From positions 28,156 to 92,155 of the forward strand of contig NZ_JAPWAG010000008.1 in the NCBI RefSeq assembly GCF_041432775.1: 64,000 bases of DNA. The letters run 5' to 3'. A program made the position numbers and the translations under genes. The notes below the pieces were generated by a model. The model was not told the DNA's origin. It saw only the letters and a list, made by a program, of their open reading frames with translations, and did no database searches. Shown here one piece after another: positions 1 through 7,972 of this stretch. The first letter of the stretch is position 1. Every line of letters starts with the position of its first letter. Origin of the DNA: Pauljensenia sp902373545 (GTDB lineage: Bacteria > Actinomycetota > Actinomycetes > Actinomycetales > Actinomycetaceae).

Positions 1-190
1 TAACGGGTGCAGTGCCTCGTAACGGGTGTAGCGCCTCGTATGGGGTGCACTGCCTCGTATGGGGTGCACTGCCTCGTAAGGGGTGTGGCGCCTCGTAAGG
101 GGTGTGGCGCCTCGTAACGGGTGTGGTGCCTCGTAATGGGTGTAGCGCCTCGTAAGGGGTGCAGTGCCCCGTAACGGGTGCAGTGCCCGC
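1..190. repeat. 19-bp tandem repeat array, ten units
   Basis: Ten head-to-tail 19-bp units fill the first 190 bases. A typical unit reads TAACGGGTGCAGTGCCTCG; units differ at a few positions (TATGGGG, TAAGGGG, TGTGGCG variants) and the last is imperfect. Because 19 is not a multiple of three and no good reading frame crosses it, it is probably noncoding. The array begins at the window edge and may extend upstream. From 191 to 275 I see nothing recognisable before the first palindromic element. Confidence 0.9.
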
Positions 191-275
191 CATGCTGGTG
201 TGTTGCCGCACGCTGCTCGTTGACGTAGTGGCGTGCGGTGTTGTGGTGCCGCTCAGTCGCCTCGCTGGAGTGGTT

Positions 276-402
276 CCCCAGAAATGTCGCACGTAATTCC
301 CCTGCGTGTATTTCAAGATTTGAAATCGGATCGTTGAAATTCTGCGGTTTTCTCGATACCTATGAAAAGTGAGGGTACCCAAATTACGTGCGACTTTTGG
401 GG
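276..402 (+). repeat. Palindromic dispersed element, subfamily A, copy 1
   Basis: About 125 bp bounded by inverted arms: left CCCCAGAAATGTCGCACG, right CGTGCGACTTTTGGGG. Inside are the small inverted repeat TTTCAAGATTTGAAA and a conserved GAAATTCTGCGGTTTT / GTGAGGGTACCC stretch. The copy and its left flank (233-275) are repeated almost exactly at 661-828, so this is part of a ~170-bp direct duplication that brackets the DUF1697 fragment. Nine copies of the element occur in the window, all intergenic or in broken genes. Confidence 0.85.
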
Positions 403-506
403 TGGGCAGGGTTTTGTCTGGCCGTTACTCTGGAGTCAGGGCGAAGCCTTCCCGCAGAAGAAACGCGAGGTGGGGAGGTAGTAAGGCGAAAGGCTGGATG
501 ATCGGA

Positions 507-663
507 ATGGAGTACGTGGCTCTGCTGCGCGGCGTCAACGTCGGCGGTAAGAACAAGGTCGTCATGAGTGAGCTGCGCGAGCAGGTCGCCGACGTGGGCT
601 ACGCGAACGTGCGTACCTACATCAACAGTGGCAACCTCCTCTTCGAGGCCGATGCCCCGCGTG
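507..663 (+). pseudogene. DUF1697 gene fragment (5' end only)
   Basis: Bases 507-663 encode a start, MEYVALLRGVNVGG, and about 50 residues nearly identical to the N terminus of the intact DUF1697 protein at 2270-2812. Identity stops abruptly at 663, where the sequence passes into the flank and body of palindromic copy 2. The frame stays open by chance to 800, so a short chimeric peptide could be read, but the rest of the domain is missing. I read it as a decayed partial duplication, trapped between two directly repeated palindromic elements. Confidence 0.8.
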
Positions 664-703
664 CGGTGGTGTCGTGCCGCTCAGTCGCCTCGCTGGAGTG
701 GTT

Positions 704-828
704 CCCCAGAAATGTCGCACGTAATTCCCCTGCGTGTATTTCAAGGTTTGAAATCAGATCGTTGAAATTCTGCGGTTTTCTCGATACCTATGAAAAGTGA
801 GGGTACCCAAATTACGTGCGACTTTTGG
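704..828 (+). repeat. Palindromic dispersed element, subfamily A, copy 2
   Basis: Near-identical to copy 1 (276-402), differing at a handful of bases. It starts with CCCCAGAAATGTCGCACG and ends with CGTGCGACTTTTGG. It lies at the break point of the DUF1697 fragment; the 40 bases to its left match the left flank of copy 1. It precedes the 3' end of the minus-strand HEPN/Abi-like gene. Confidence 0.85.
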
Positions 829-914
829 AGTGGGCATGCCACTATTTGTGAGCACTCCGAAGGTAGTATCGATGATGTGAGAAATTATCTGTAGGTGGGG
901 CCGTCATAGGGACT

Positions 915-2099
915 CTAGAGGTCTGCCGTTGTTGCTGCTGACTGGAGCCGGTGAAGGGATGTATACCTGTGTTGGCGAACAAAGCCACTCCCTCTGCCCG
1001 ACTCCTTGTGGGGAATTTCGTGTGGAAGAACGATGTGCCCATCCTTCTGCTGTGGATTCTGTTCATCCCGATACGAAGTTAGGAGGACCACCTTCTTCTG
1101 TCGGCTGCCTTTGAAGTGAGGGCCGACTATGCGCTCACCTTCTTCACTCAAGGTCCACTTGATAAGGTCCGCTATTTTCTTATCATCTTGAGAAGTTGAT
1201 GCTTCTAGCTCACTTGCGTGCTCTAGCGTCCAGGTGACTGAATCTGCTATTAGTGTTATGCGAGGAACTTGGCGTTGGATACATCGTGACGCGTAAAACG
1301 CGAGGTGCCTAATCTCCTCCCTGAAGTATTTGCCGGCGGGGCAGATGTAGGCAGACTTCCTCTTGTAGGTCTCCCAGTTGCCCCGGCTGTTTGGGACGAC
1401 TATGGTCTCCTGCTTTGTAATCGGTCGTCCACGCCATTGTGAATCCCAAGTTTCTTGGTAATTCTCTGTTATCCATGCACTAAATTGCGGCGAGATGAGC
1501 TTGGTAAGTTCGTTTACGCGTGACATGAGCATCGGGAGATCGTAGTCTTGGGCGTAATCGTGGTGCGCAATTCTATTGCGGAATTGTCGCACGTCATTCA
1601 CAAGTGATCGAATACGTTTAGCGCTCGGTGGTCTACCTGTGCTTGGGTCTGTAAAAGCTCGGTGCAGAGCTCTTCTCCACAAGTCTTCATAGTTGACTCC
1701 TAGGATTCGAACCCAGAATCCAAACGTAAGGTTTGCGATAATCTGATCACGTGATTCCGTTTTCTTCTCCCGCACCATGATCTCGCGTGCTGAAGAAATC
1801 GCGTCCTGTTCCTTATGTTTCAGTTGGCATGATTTCTGTAAAAACCAAGGGATGCCTCGCATAGCTTCGTCAAAATACTCTTTGAGTTGTTCGTCAAGCG
1901 CATTTCTCAGGAGAATTTCTGTCTGAGACAGCATGGGTAGGCAGGCGGCCGCCATACGCGTGTTCCAGGCGTAGAGATCGAGAGCGAGTGAGAGGTCTCC
2001 TTCGCAGGTATGGAGATATGGTCGGAGACGGGGCTCGGTAATGAACGCGAGGAGGCCTTCGTTAGCCTCGTCGCTACGCTTGCTATCGCTCATCGTCAT
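915..2099 (-). CDS. Abi/HEPN-domain protein, possible phage-defence RNase
   Basis: A 394-residue soluble protein. The N-terminal ~220 residues resemble the Abi-like (AbiD/F, Abi_2) family: helices with SQTEILLRNALDEQL, an FGFWVRIL segment, and QFRNRIAHHD near residues 173-181, which contains the Rx4-6H signature of HEPN ribonucleases. HEPN proteins of this type often act in abortive infection or toxin-antitoxin systems by cutting RNA; that role is inferred. The C-terminal ~170 residues (KRKSAYICPAGKYFR onward) match nothing I recognise and make it longer than typical family members. The gene is visibly AT-richer than its neighbours and sits between a broken and an intact DUF1697 copy, suggesting horizontal acquisition. 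No antitoxin gene is adjacent. ATG at 2097-2099 is used; a second in-frame ATG lies two codons on. Confidence 0.65.
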   Translation of the reverse strand: MTMSDSKRSDEANEGLLAFITEPRLRPYLHTCEGDLSLALDLYAWNTRMAAACLPMLSQTEILLRNALDEQLKEYFDEAMRGIPWFLQKSCQLKHKEQDAISSAREIMVREKKTESRDQIIANLTFGFWVRILGVNYEDLWRRALHRAFTDPSTGRPPSAKRIRSLVNDVRQFRNRIAHHDYAQDYDLPMLMSRVNELTKLISPQFSAWITENYQETWDSQWRGRPITKQETIVVPNSRGNWETYKRKSAYICPAGKYFREEIRHLAFYASRCIQRQVPRITLIADSVTWTLEHASELEASTSQDDKKIADLIKWTLSEEGERIVGPHFKGSRQKKVVLLTSYRDEQNPQQKDGHIVLPHEIPHKESGRGSGFVRQHRYTSLHRLQSAATTADL

Positions 2100-2269
2100 A
2101 GTCTACCATTGCCAGTGGATGCCCCGGGGTGGCCTCTGCTTGATGCATGCTCCCGGGGCTGCGTCGTATCCGCTCGCGTCTTACAGCCAGGCATTCTCGT
2201 TCCGCAGTTTTCGATGGGCGGCCTGGAGCGTCCGACGGCGAAGTGTCACCACAGATGGGGAGGATCAGC

Positions 2270-2812
2270 GTGGAGTACGTGGCTCTGCTGCGCGGCATCA
2301 ACGTCGGCGGTAAGAACAAGGTCGTCATGAGCGAGCTGCGCGAGCAGGTCGCCGACGTGGGCTACGCGAACGTGCGTACCTACATCAACAGTGGCAACCT
2401 CCTCTTCGAGGCCGATGCCCCGCGTGAGGATGTTGCCCAGAGAGTCGAGAACCTCCTGGCATGCCGCTACGACTTCCCGATCCGACTGGCCCTCCTAACG
2501 GCGCAGGACTACCTTGCCCAGCTCGATGAGCTGCCCGACTGGTGGCACGGCGATGTGGCACGCCGCGACGCCCTGTTCTACACGCGTGGACTGGACCGCG
2601 ACCACGTGCGCCAGCGCATCGAGGCAATGGAGCTGGGTGACGAAGCCGTCCACTTCGGCGAGCACGCCGTATTTTGGGCCAAATTTGACGAAAAACAATT
2701 CCTCAAGACCGCCTACCACAAGCGCCTCCTGCGCGAGGACTTCTACCGCGAGGTGACGATCCGCAGTGGCGCGACGGTCGAAAGAATCGCGGCGATGCTC
2801 GCGCGGGGGTGA
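2270..2812 (+). CDS. DUF1697 family protein
   Basis: About 180 residues, the usual length for DUF1697. The N terminus VEYVALLRGINVGG, the NVRTYINSGNLLFEA block and the C-terminal KRLLREDFYREVTIR stretch are family hallmarks. The family is widespread in bacteria and has no established biochemical function. I take GTG at 2270 because it aligns with the ATG of the fragment at 507 and with family N termini; ATG at 2255 would add five residues. The frame is open upstream to 2147. It is divergent from the HEPN gene, with 155 bases between them. A 157-bp piece of its 5' end is duplicated at 507-663. Confidence 0.85.
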   Translation: MEYVALLRGINVGGKNKVVMSELREQVADVGYANVRTYINSGNLLFEADAPREDVAQRVENLLACRYDFPIRLALLTAQDYLAQLDELPDWWHGDVARRDALFYTRGLDRDHVRQRIEAMELGDEAVHFGEHAVFWAKFDEKQFLKTAYHKRLLREDFYREVTIRSGATVERIAAMLARG

Positions 2813-3019
2813 GGTGTGGCCCGCGGTGGTCGGCGTTATGTGTGAGGGCACAGAAAGCGTTGGCAAAGGTGGCGCGAGTGTGGGTGGCCCAGTGTGCGTG
2901 AGGCTGCAGCGACTGTAGGCGAGGGGCGTGAGCGTGGGCGGCTCGGGGCTACTGTCGTCAGGCTGAGATAGATCTGGCCCGGTGTTGTCGTGCTGCCAGC
3001 CGCCTTAAAGGCATGGTTT

Positions 3020-3144
3020 CCCAGAAATGTCGCACGTAATTCCCCTTCGCGTATTTCAAGGTTTGAAATGGGATCGTTGAAATTCTGCGGTTTTGTCGAT
3101 ACCTAAGAAAAGTGAGGGTACCCAAATTACGTGCGACTTTTGGG
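3020..3144 (+). repeat. Palindromic dispersed element, subfamily A, copy 3
   Basis: Arms CCCAGAAATGTCGCACG and CGTGCGACTTTTGGG, the internal TTTCAAGGTTTGAAA, and GTGAGGGTACCC are all present. It lies in the ~500-bp gap between the DUF1697 gene and rlmB. The only other thing seen in that gap is the adjoining purine-rich tract; 2813-3019 shows nothing recognisable. Confidence 0.85.
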
Positions 3145-3151
3145 GGAGAGC

Positions 3152-3190
3152 GGGGGGAGAGAAGAGAGAGGGGGAGAGAGGGGGAAGGGG
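3152..3190 (+). other. 39-nt uninterrupted purine tract
   Basis: Directly after palindromic copy 3 the plus strand runs 39 bases with only A and G (mostly GGGGAGAGAG-like). Including the preceding G-rich stretch it spans about 50 bases with one C. Such tracts can form triplex DNA or stall polymerase. It lies 120 bp upstream of the rlmB start. Confidence 0.7.
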
Positions 3191-3313
3191 CGACGAGGAG
3201 GACCCGGGGTACCTGTCTGATCGTGATTTTGGCCCCCGCGTGTGCCCCTGCGGCCCCGATGCAGCCCAAAACCCGTACGCTTGTGTCAGTTAACGAGAAA
3301 ACGAGGAGACACC

Positions 3314-4291
3314 ATGGCCTCACACAGCGGGCGCCCCGGCGCCATCCGTAAGAAGGGCACCAAGAAGGGCGCGCAGGTCGGCACCGGCGGCCACTCGCGC
3401 CGACGCCTCGAAGGCAAGGGCCCGACCCCCAAGGCCGAGGACCGCACCTACCACCCCGCCCACAAGCGCAAGGTCAAGCGCGAGGCCCGTGAGGCCCAGG
3501 AGGCGGCAATCGCGCGCGCCCGCGCCAAGTCCTCAATCCGCGTCAAGCCCGGCCACGAGCTGATCGCCGGCCGCAACCCGGTCGCCGAGGCCGCCCGCGC
3601 CTCGGTCCCGATTGAGCGCGTCTTCATCCTCGACAACGTCAAGGACGACCGCGTGGAGGAGGTCGTGCGCCTCGCCAGCGCCATGGGCGCCCCCGTGTAC
3701 GAGGTCACCCGCCGTGACCTGGATGTCGCGACCGACGGCGCCGTCCACCAGGGCGTCGCCATCGAGGTGCGCGGCTACGAGTACGCCGACGCCTCGGACC
3801 TGATCGCGGGCTCCCTCCAGCAGCTGGGCCACCCGCTCCTCGTCGCCCTCGACCAGGTGACGGACCCCCATAACCTGGGCGCGGTCCTGCGTAGTGCGGG
3901 CGCGTTTGGCGCGGATGGCGTCATCATCCCCGAGCGTCGCAGCGCGGGCGTCAACACCACCGCGTGGAAGGTGTCGGCCGGCGCTGCCGCCCGCGTGCCC
4001 GTGGCCCGCGCGACGAACCTCGTGCGCGCCCTCGAAGAGGCCAAGGCGGCCGGCTACTTCGTGGTCGGCCTGGACGGCGGCGGCGACGCGCCCCTGCGCG
4101 GCCTGTCGCTGGCGGACGGCCCCCTCGTCGTCGTGACCGGCGCCGAAGGCGCGGGCCTGTCCCGCCTCGTGCGCGAGACCTGCGACCAGATCGTGTCGAT
4201 CCCGATCGCCTCGACCGTCGAGTCCCTCAACGCGGCCGTCGCCACGGGCATCGCCCTGTACGAGGTGGCCTCCCTGCGCTCGCAGGGCTGA
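3314..4291 (+). CDS. rlmB: 23S rRNA (guanosine-2'-O-)-methyltransferase RlmB (SpoU family)
   Basis: 325 residues. SpoU/TrmH-family enzymes methylate the 2'-OH of a ribose in rRNA using S-adenosylmethionine; RlmB acts on G2251 (E. coli numbering) in the 23S peptidyl-transferase region. A basic ~80-residue N-terminal extension, common in actinobacterial members, is followed by the substrate-binding domain (ELIAGRNPVAEAARA, residues ~88-102) and the knotted SPOUT domain: DQVTDPHNLGAVLRSA, then VVVTGAEGAGLSRLVRETCD and IASTVESLNAAVATGIALYE, motifs 1 to 3. ATG at 3314 follows GAGGAGA at a good distance; the longer open frame from 3242 runs through a noncoding leader. Monocistronic, closed by a hairpin at 4311. 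Confidence 0.95.
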   Translation: MASHSGRPGAIRKKGTKKGAQVGTGGHSRRRLEGKGPTPKAEDRTYHPAHKRKVKREAREAQEAAIARARAKSSIRVKPGHELIAGRNPVAEAARASVPIERVFILDNVKDDRVEEVVRLASAMGAPVYEVTRRDLDVATDGAVHQGVAIEVRGYEYADASDLIAGSLQQLGHPLLVALDQVTDPHNLGAVLRSAGAFGADGVIIPERRSAGVNTTAWKVSAGAAARVPVARATNLVRALEEAKAAGYFVVGLDGGGDAPLRGLSLADGPLVVVTGAEGAGLSRLVRETCDQIVSIPIASTVESLNAAVATGIALYEVASLRSQG

Positions 4292-4310
4292 GTCTTCCGA
4301 ACTGTCTGTC

Positions 4311-4348
4311 GTCTCGCCGTGGGCGCGCATCAGCGCCCGCGGCGAGAC
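4311..4348 (+). terminator. Hairpin terminator after rlmB
   Basis: GTCTCGCCGTGGGCGC pairs with GCGCCCGCGGCGAGAC across a six-base loop, with one wobble pair. There is no long U tract after it, which is common in high-GC actinobacteria. It begins 20 bases after the rlmB stop and may also serve the convergent gene ending at 4401. Confidence 0.75.
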
Positions 4349-4400
4349 TGTTAAGAGACGTGAGCAGGGCGCGCGAGCCGGACTATCGGCCCGCAGCCAG

Positions 4401-5003
4401 CTAGCGACCTCGGCGTGCCCTCTTCGCGGCTCTACGCATCTCCATGAGAGTCAGCAGTGCAAGGGGAACGTTGGGCGGCATATCGCGGATTCGGAGGCGT
4501 TCGGGGGCGGCTATCATGAGCCCCTCGTCCCTGAAGGACTGCTCGATCCTCTCCAGCATCGAGGCGATGCAGTCCTCCGCGAACATGGTCTCGCCGGTGG
4601 ACGTGTAGTCGAAGTGGCACCACAGCTCGCTCATCGGCCGCATCCCGCCCGGGATCGGTCGGGCGATGACTTCGATGCGCGTCTTCTCGAGGAAGGCACG
4701 CTTGACGCGGTCAGGGACCGCCCGCGGGAACAGATCGGCGACGATGCCTGTCGTGGTGGCTGAGGCGATCGCATCGACGAGAAAAGCCTTCCCGGTGTTC
4801 CCGGTAGCCAGCTCGGTGCCCACCCACCCGCGCAGCGCGAATTGCTCGCGCATACCGGGCGTCTCGGCGCGGATACCGTCCTTGTGCAGCTGGGCGACGC
4901 AGCGCGCCACGGCCTCGTCGGGGGAGACCGCCAGGCGAAAGACCCTGAACGGGTGCGTCGTGAGCGAGAGGCTGCGGCCGACGCGGGAAAACAAGGGGGT
5001 CAT
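4401..5003 (-). CDS. Hypothetical protein, paralogue of the upstream gene
   Basis: 200 residues, no recognised domain, no signal peptide or clear membrane segment. It shares with the gene at 5012-5608 a block of the form C-x5-8-DGIRAETPGM-x2-QFALRGW-x-GTEL, followed by a hydrophobic stretch, a RPIPGG motif and SELWCHF. The two are adjacent, in the same direction with 8 bases between, so they are probably a cotranscribed duplicated pair. The C terminus is arginine-rich (MRRAAKRARRGR). Function unknown. Confidence 0.7.
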   Translation of the reverse strand: MTPLFSRVGRSLSLTTHPFRVFRLAVSPDEAVARCVAQLHKDGIRAETPGMREQFALRGWVGTELATGNTGKAFLVDAIASATTTGIVADLFPRAVPDRVKRAFLEKTRIEVIARPIPGGMRPMSELWCHFDYTSTGETMFAEDCIASMLERIEQSFRDEGLMIAAPERLRIRDMPPNVPLALLTLMEMRRAAKRARRGR

Positions 5004-5011
5004 GGGTGTCC

Positions 5012-5608
5012 TTATCGTCGGAAGCGGAAGGCGCTGGTTCCGGTCGCCTTGCGTGCGTCCCGGTGCATCGTCGCGATGCCCGCGTCGGAGAGGGGAGAGT
5101 CGCCGGGAAGTTCCCTTTTCTTGACGAGGCGTGGGGGACCCAGGAGGATGCCCTGTCCGGCGAGCGTCTGCTCGAGCTGGGCGAAAACCCGGTCGAGGGG
5201 ATCTTTGGTCAGGCGCGGGCCGCGAATCGTGTCATCCCACGGGAAACACCACAGCTCGGACCGCGGGAGGCCTCCAGGCACTGGCCTGGCTGCGACGATG
5301 AGGCGCGTCATATCGATGTTCCCGTGCCTCCTGTTCGCGACCAGGGACAGGGCGAGACCCGCCAGCGCGAGGCCGGGGAACGATGCGCCGAGATCACCCC
5401 AATCCGCGTCGGGGCCAGTCCCGCGGCGACGCCCCACCGTGATCTCCGTGCCCGTCCAGCCGCGCATCGCGAACTGGTCGAGCATCCCGGGCGTCTCCGA
5501 GCGGATGCCGACGCGGTTCCAGAAATCAATGCAGCGCGCGAAAGCCTCGCGCGGCGGGCACGACACGTCGAACACCGTCATCGGGCGGAAAGCAAACAGG
5601 GCACTCAT
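5012..5608 (-). CDS. Hypothetical protein, paralogue of the downstream gene
   Basis: 198 residues, unknown function. It has the same signature as its neighbour: GIRSETPGM, QFAMRGW, GTEI, then a hydrophobic stretch (FPGLALAGLALSLVA, possibly membrane-associated), RPVPGG and SELWCFPW. Start ATG at 5608 follows a GGGAG ribosome-binding site six bases upstream; the frame is open to 5686 but the extra 26 residues look like translated leader. It would be the first gene of a two-gene operon. The conserved W, E, TPGM and RPxPGG residues suggest a genuine uncharacterised family. Confidence 0.7.
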   Translation of the reverse strand: MSALFAFRPMTVFDVSCPPREAFARCIDFWNRVGIRSETPGMLDQFAMRGWTGTEITVGRRRGTGPDADWGDLGASFPGLALAGLALSLVANRRHGNIDMTRLIVAARPVPGGLPRSELWCFPWDDTIRGPRLTKDPLDRVFAQLEQTLAGQGILLGPPRLVKKRELPGDSPLSDAGIATMHRDARKATGTSAFRFRR

Positions 5609-5770
5609 CAATCTCCCAGAAAGAGGCGTCGCGGAGGAATCAGGCCGCCCAAGCGCGCGTCCAGCAGCGAGCGCGAACCCGGCCACGGCCTCGTCCCTCC
5701 ATCGGGTGGTGGCATCAGGCTAGCAGTGCGAGTGCCCGGGCCACAGCTCGAGCCGCTAGGATAAGCGCCC

Positions 5771-6265
5771 ATGAGCATCCTCGGAACCGTCATCGTCGGC
5801 ATCGTCATCCTCCTGGGAGTCATCGGTGCCGTCGTGCAAGTCTGGCCCTCCGCGCCCCTCGTCGGCGGCGCGATCCTCGTGTGGGCGTGGATGACCGGCA
5901 CGACCAGCGCGTGGATCATCTTCGCGGTCGCGGCCCTCGTCCTCATCCTGGGGACCGTCCTCAAATACGTCATCCCCGCGCGCGGCATGAACAAGGCCGG
6001 AATCCCCCAATCCACGCTCGTGTGGGGAGCCGCCGGCGGCGTCGTCGGATGGTTCATCGGTCTGCCCCTCGGCCTCGTCCTCGGCATGGTCGCCGCCATC
6101 TTCATCGTCGAATACCTGCGCAGCAAGGACACCGCCACCGCCTGGGCCTCCACACTCCAGGCCCTCAAGGCCTTCGGCTGGACCATCGCCATCGAACTGA
6201 TCGCCGCCCTGACCAGCGCAACCGCGTGGGGCATCGGCGTCGCCCTGGCCGCCACCGGAAACTAG
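5771..6265 (+). CDS. DUF456 family membrane protein
   Basis: 164 residues, almost entirely hydrophobic. Membrane segments appear at about 4-23, 27-45, 48-68, 82-112 (Gly-rich, GGVVGWFIGLPLGLVLG) and 137-160. The PSAPLVGGAILVWAW opening and the glycine-rich central hairpin are characteristic of DUF456, a small integral membrane family of unknown role. It ends 100 bases before purA and may be cotranscribed with it. Confidence 0.85.
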   Translation: MSILGTVIVGIVILLGVIGAVVQVWPSAPLVGGAILVWAWMTGTTSAWIIFAVAALVLILGTVLKYVIPARGMNKAGIPQSTLVWGAAGGVVGWFIGLPLGLVLGMVAAIFIVEYLRSKDTATAWASTLQALKAFGWTIAIELIAALTSATAWGIGVALAATGN

Positions 6266-6364
6266 ACGGACCCCGCGCGAGGGCGCCCAGGCCTCGTCAA
6301 TGTCCGCTAATATAGGTCCGTTGCGCACCCCCGCGCGACGGACCCAAACTTTACGGAGATACTC

Positions 6365-7645
6365 ATGCCCGCCGTCATCGTGCTCGGCGCCCAGTGGGGC
6401 GACGAAGGCAAAGGCAAGGCCACCGACCAGCTCGGCCAGCACACCGACCTCGTCGTCAAGTTCAACGGAGGCAACAACGCCGGCCACACCGTCGTCATCG
6501 ACGGCGAAAAGTACGCGCTGCACCTCCTGCCCGCCGGAATCCTCTCCGAAGGCGTCACCCCCATCATCGGCAACGGCGTCGTTGTCGACCTGGACGTGCT
6601 CTTCGAAGAGCTTGAGGACATCACGTCGCGCGGCGTGGACTGCTCGCGCCTGCTCATCTCCTCCAACGCGCACATCATCCCGCCCTACAACCGCCTCATG
6701 GACCAGGCGAACGAGCGTGCTCGCGGCAACAACCTGATCGGCACGACCGGGCGCGGCATCGGCCCCACCTACGCCGACAAGATGAACCGCATCGGCCTGC
6801 GCATCCAGGACCTCTTCCACCCCGAGGAGCTGCGCGCCAAGGTCGAGGCCGCCCTGGCCCCGAAGAACACCATTTTCGAGGCCGTGGACCTTCAGGTGCT
6901 CGACCCCGCCGAGGTGTCCGACCACCTTCTATCCTTCGCTGATCGCATCAAGCCGATGCTGTGCGACGTGTCCCTCGTTGTCAACGATGCGCTGGACCGC
7001 GGCGACACCGTGCTCTTCGAGGGTGGCCAGGCCACGATGCTCGACATCGACCACGGCACCTACCCCTTCGTCACCTCCTCCAACCCCACCGCGGGCGGCG
7101 CGCTCACCGGCTCCGGTGTGGGCCCGACCCGTATCGACCGCGTCGTCGGCGTCGCCAAGGCGTACACGACCCGCGTCGGCGAGGGCCCGTTCCCCACGGA
7201 GCTGGACGACGAGGTCGGCGAGGCCCTGCGCACCAAGGGCGGCGAATTCGGCGTGACCACCGGTCGCCCGCGCCGCACCGGCTGGTTCGACGCCGTCATC
7301 ATGCGATACGCGACGCGCATCAACGGCCTGACCGACATCTGCCTGACGAAGCTCGACGTGCTCTCCGGCTACGTCACGATCCCCGTGTGCGTGGCCTACG
7401 AGGTCGACGGAGTACGCACCGAGGAAATGCCCCTCGACCAGGCCGGCTTCGAGGCCGCCGTGCCCGTGTACGAGGAGCTGCCCGGCTGGAGCGAGGACAT
7501 CTCGCAGTGCCGTTCCTTCGAGGAGCTGCCCCAGGCCGCCCAGGACTACATCACGCGCCTGGAAGAGCTGTCGCGCTGCCGCATCCAGTCCATCGGCGTG
7601 GGCCCGGGCCGCGAGGCGACCATCGTGCGCTACCCGCTCATGTGA
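6365..7645 (+). CDS. purA: Adenylosuccinate synthetase
   Basis: 426 residues, full length. The enzyme joins IMP and aspartate, using GTP, in the first committed step of AMP synthesis. Diagnostic motifs: the N-terminal P-loop GAQWGDEGKGK with the catalytic Asp and Lys, NNAGHTV, the GTTGRGIGPTYADK signature near residues 125-140, FEGGQATMLDIDHGTYPFVTSS, and the C-terminal SIGVGPGREATI guanine-binding end. Start ATG follows a GGAGATACTC leader. A strong hairpin follows the stop. Confidence 0.98.
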   Translation: MPAVIVLGAQWGDEGKGKATDQLGQHTDLVVKFNGGNNAGHTVVIDGEKYALHLLPAGILSEGVTPIIGNGVVVDLDVLFEELEDITSRGVDCSRLLISSNAHIIPPYNRLMDQANERARGNNLIGTTGRGIGPTYADKMNRIGLRIQDLFHPEELRAKVEAALAPKNTIFEAVDLQVLDPAEVSDHLLSFADRIKPMLCDVSLVVNDALDRGDTVLFEGGQATMLDIDHGTYPFVTSSNPTAGGALTGSGVGPTRIDRVVGVAKAYTTRVGEGPFPTELDDEVGEALRTKGGEFGVTTGRPRRTGWFDAVIMRYATRINGLTDICLTKLDVLSGYVTIPVCVAYEVDGVRTEEMPLDQAGFEAAVPVYEELPGWSEDISQCRSFEELPQAAQDYITRLEELSRCRIQSIGVGPGREATIVRYPLM

Positions 7646-7663
7646 CGGTTGCCTGAAGCGTTC

Positions 7664-7692
7664 GGGGGCCGGTGCTGGCAGCGCCGGCCCCC
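7664..7692 (+). terminator. Terminator after purA
   Basis: GGGGGCCGGTGCTGG and CAGCGCCGGCCCCC form a long GC-rich hairpin followed by GTTTTG, a short U run. It starts 19 bases after the purA stop and is a good intrinsic terminator. Confidence 0.9.
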
Positions 7693-7850
7693 GTTTTGTG
7701 CGCGGGAGGGGCGGGTGTGTTGCTGGGGGCGTTCCAGGTATGGGGGTGTCAGTGGCTGAGGGGTGGTGCCGTCGGGTACGCGGGCGGCGCCGGGCAGCGT
7801 CTTGGGCCGACGATCGCACACAGGAATTCGACCCACGCGCCTGACGAATC

Positions 7851-7972
7851 AAAAGTCGCACGTAATTTGGGTACCCTCACTTTTCTTAGGTATCGAGAAA
7901 ATGTTGCAATTCCAACGATGTGATTTCAATGTTTGAAATACACGCGAGGGAATTACGTGCGACATTTCTGAG
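7851..7972 (-). repeat. Palindromic dispersed element, subfamily A, copy 4 (inverted)
   Basis: The only copy in the opposite orientation. Arms are AAAAGTCGCACGTAATTT and AATTACGTGCGACATTTC. It keeps GGGTACCCTCAC and TTTCAATGTTTGAAA, but its second internal inverted repeat (TTGCAATTCCAACG) is of the subfamily B type, so it bridges the two subfamilies. It is immediately followed by a 15-bp tandem array. Confidence 0.85.

Noticed and set aside
1695..1720. GGATTCGAACCC, which looks like the reverse complement of a tRNA T-loop
   Set aside because: It lies within the coding sequence of the HEPN-like protein (residues of WVRILG) and no acceptor stem, D-loop or anticodon arm can be drawn around it.
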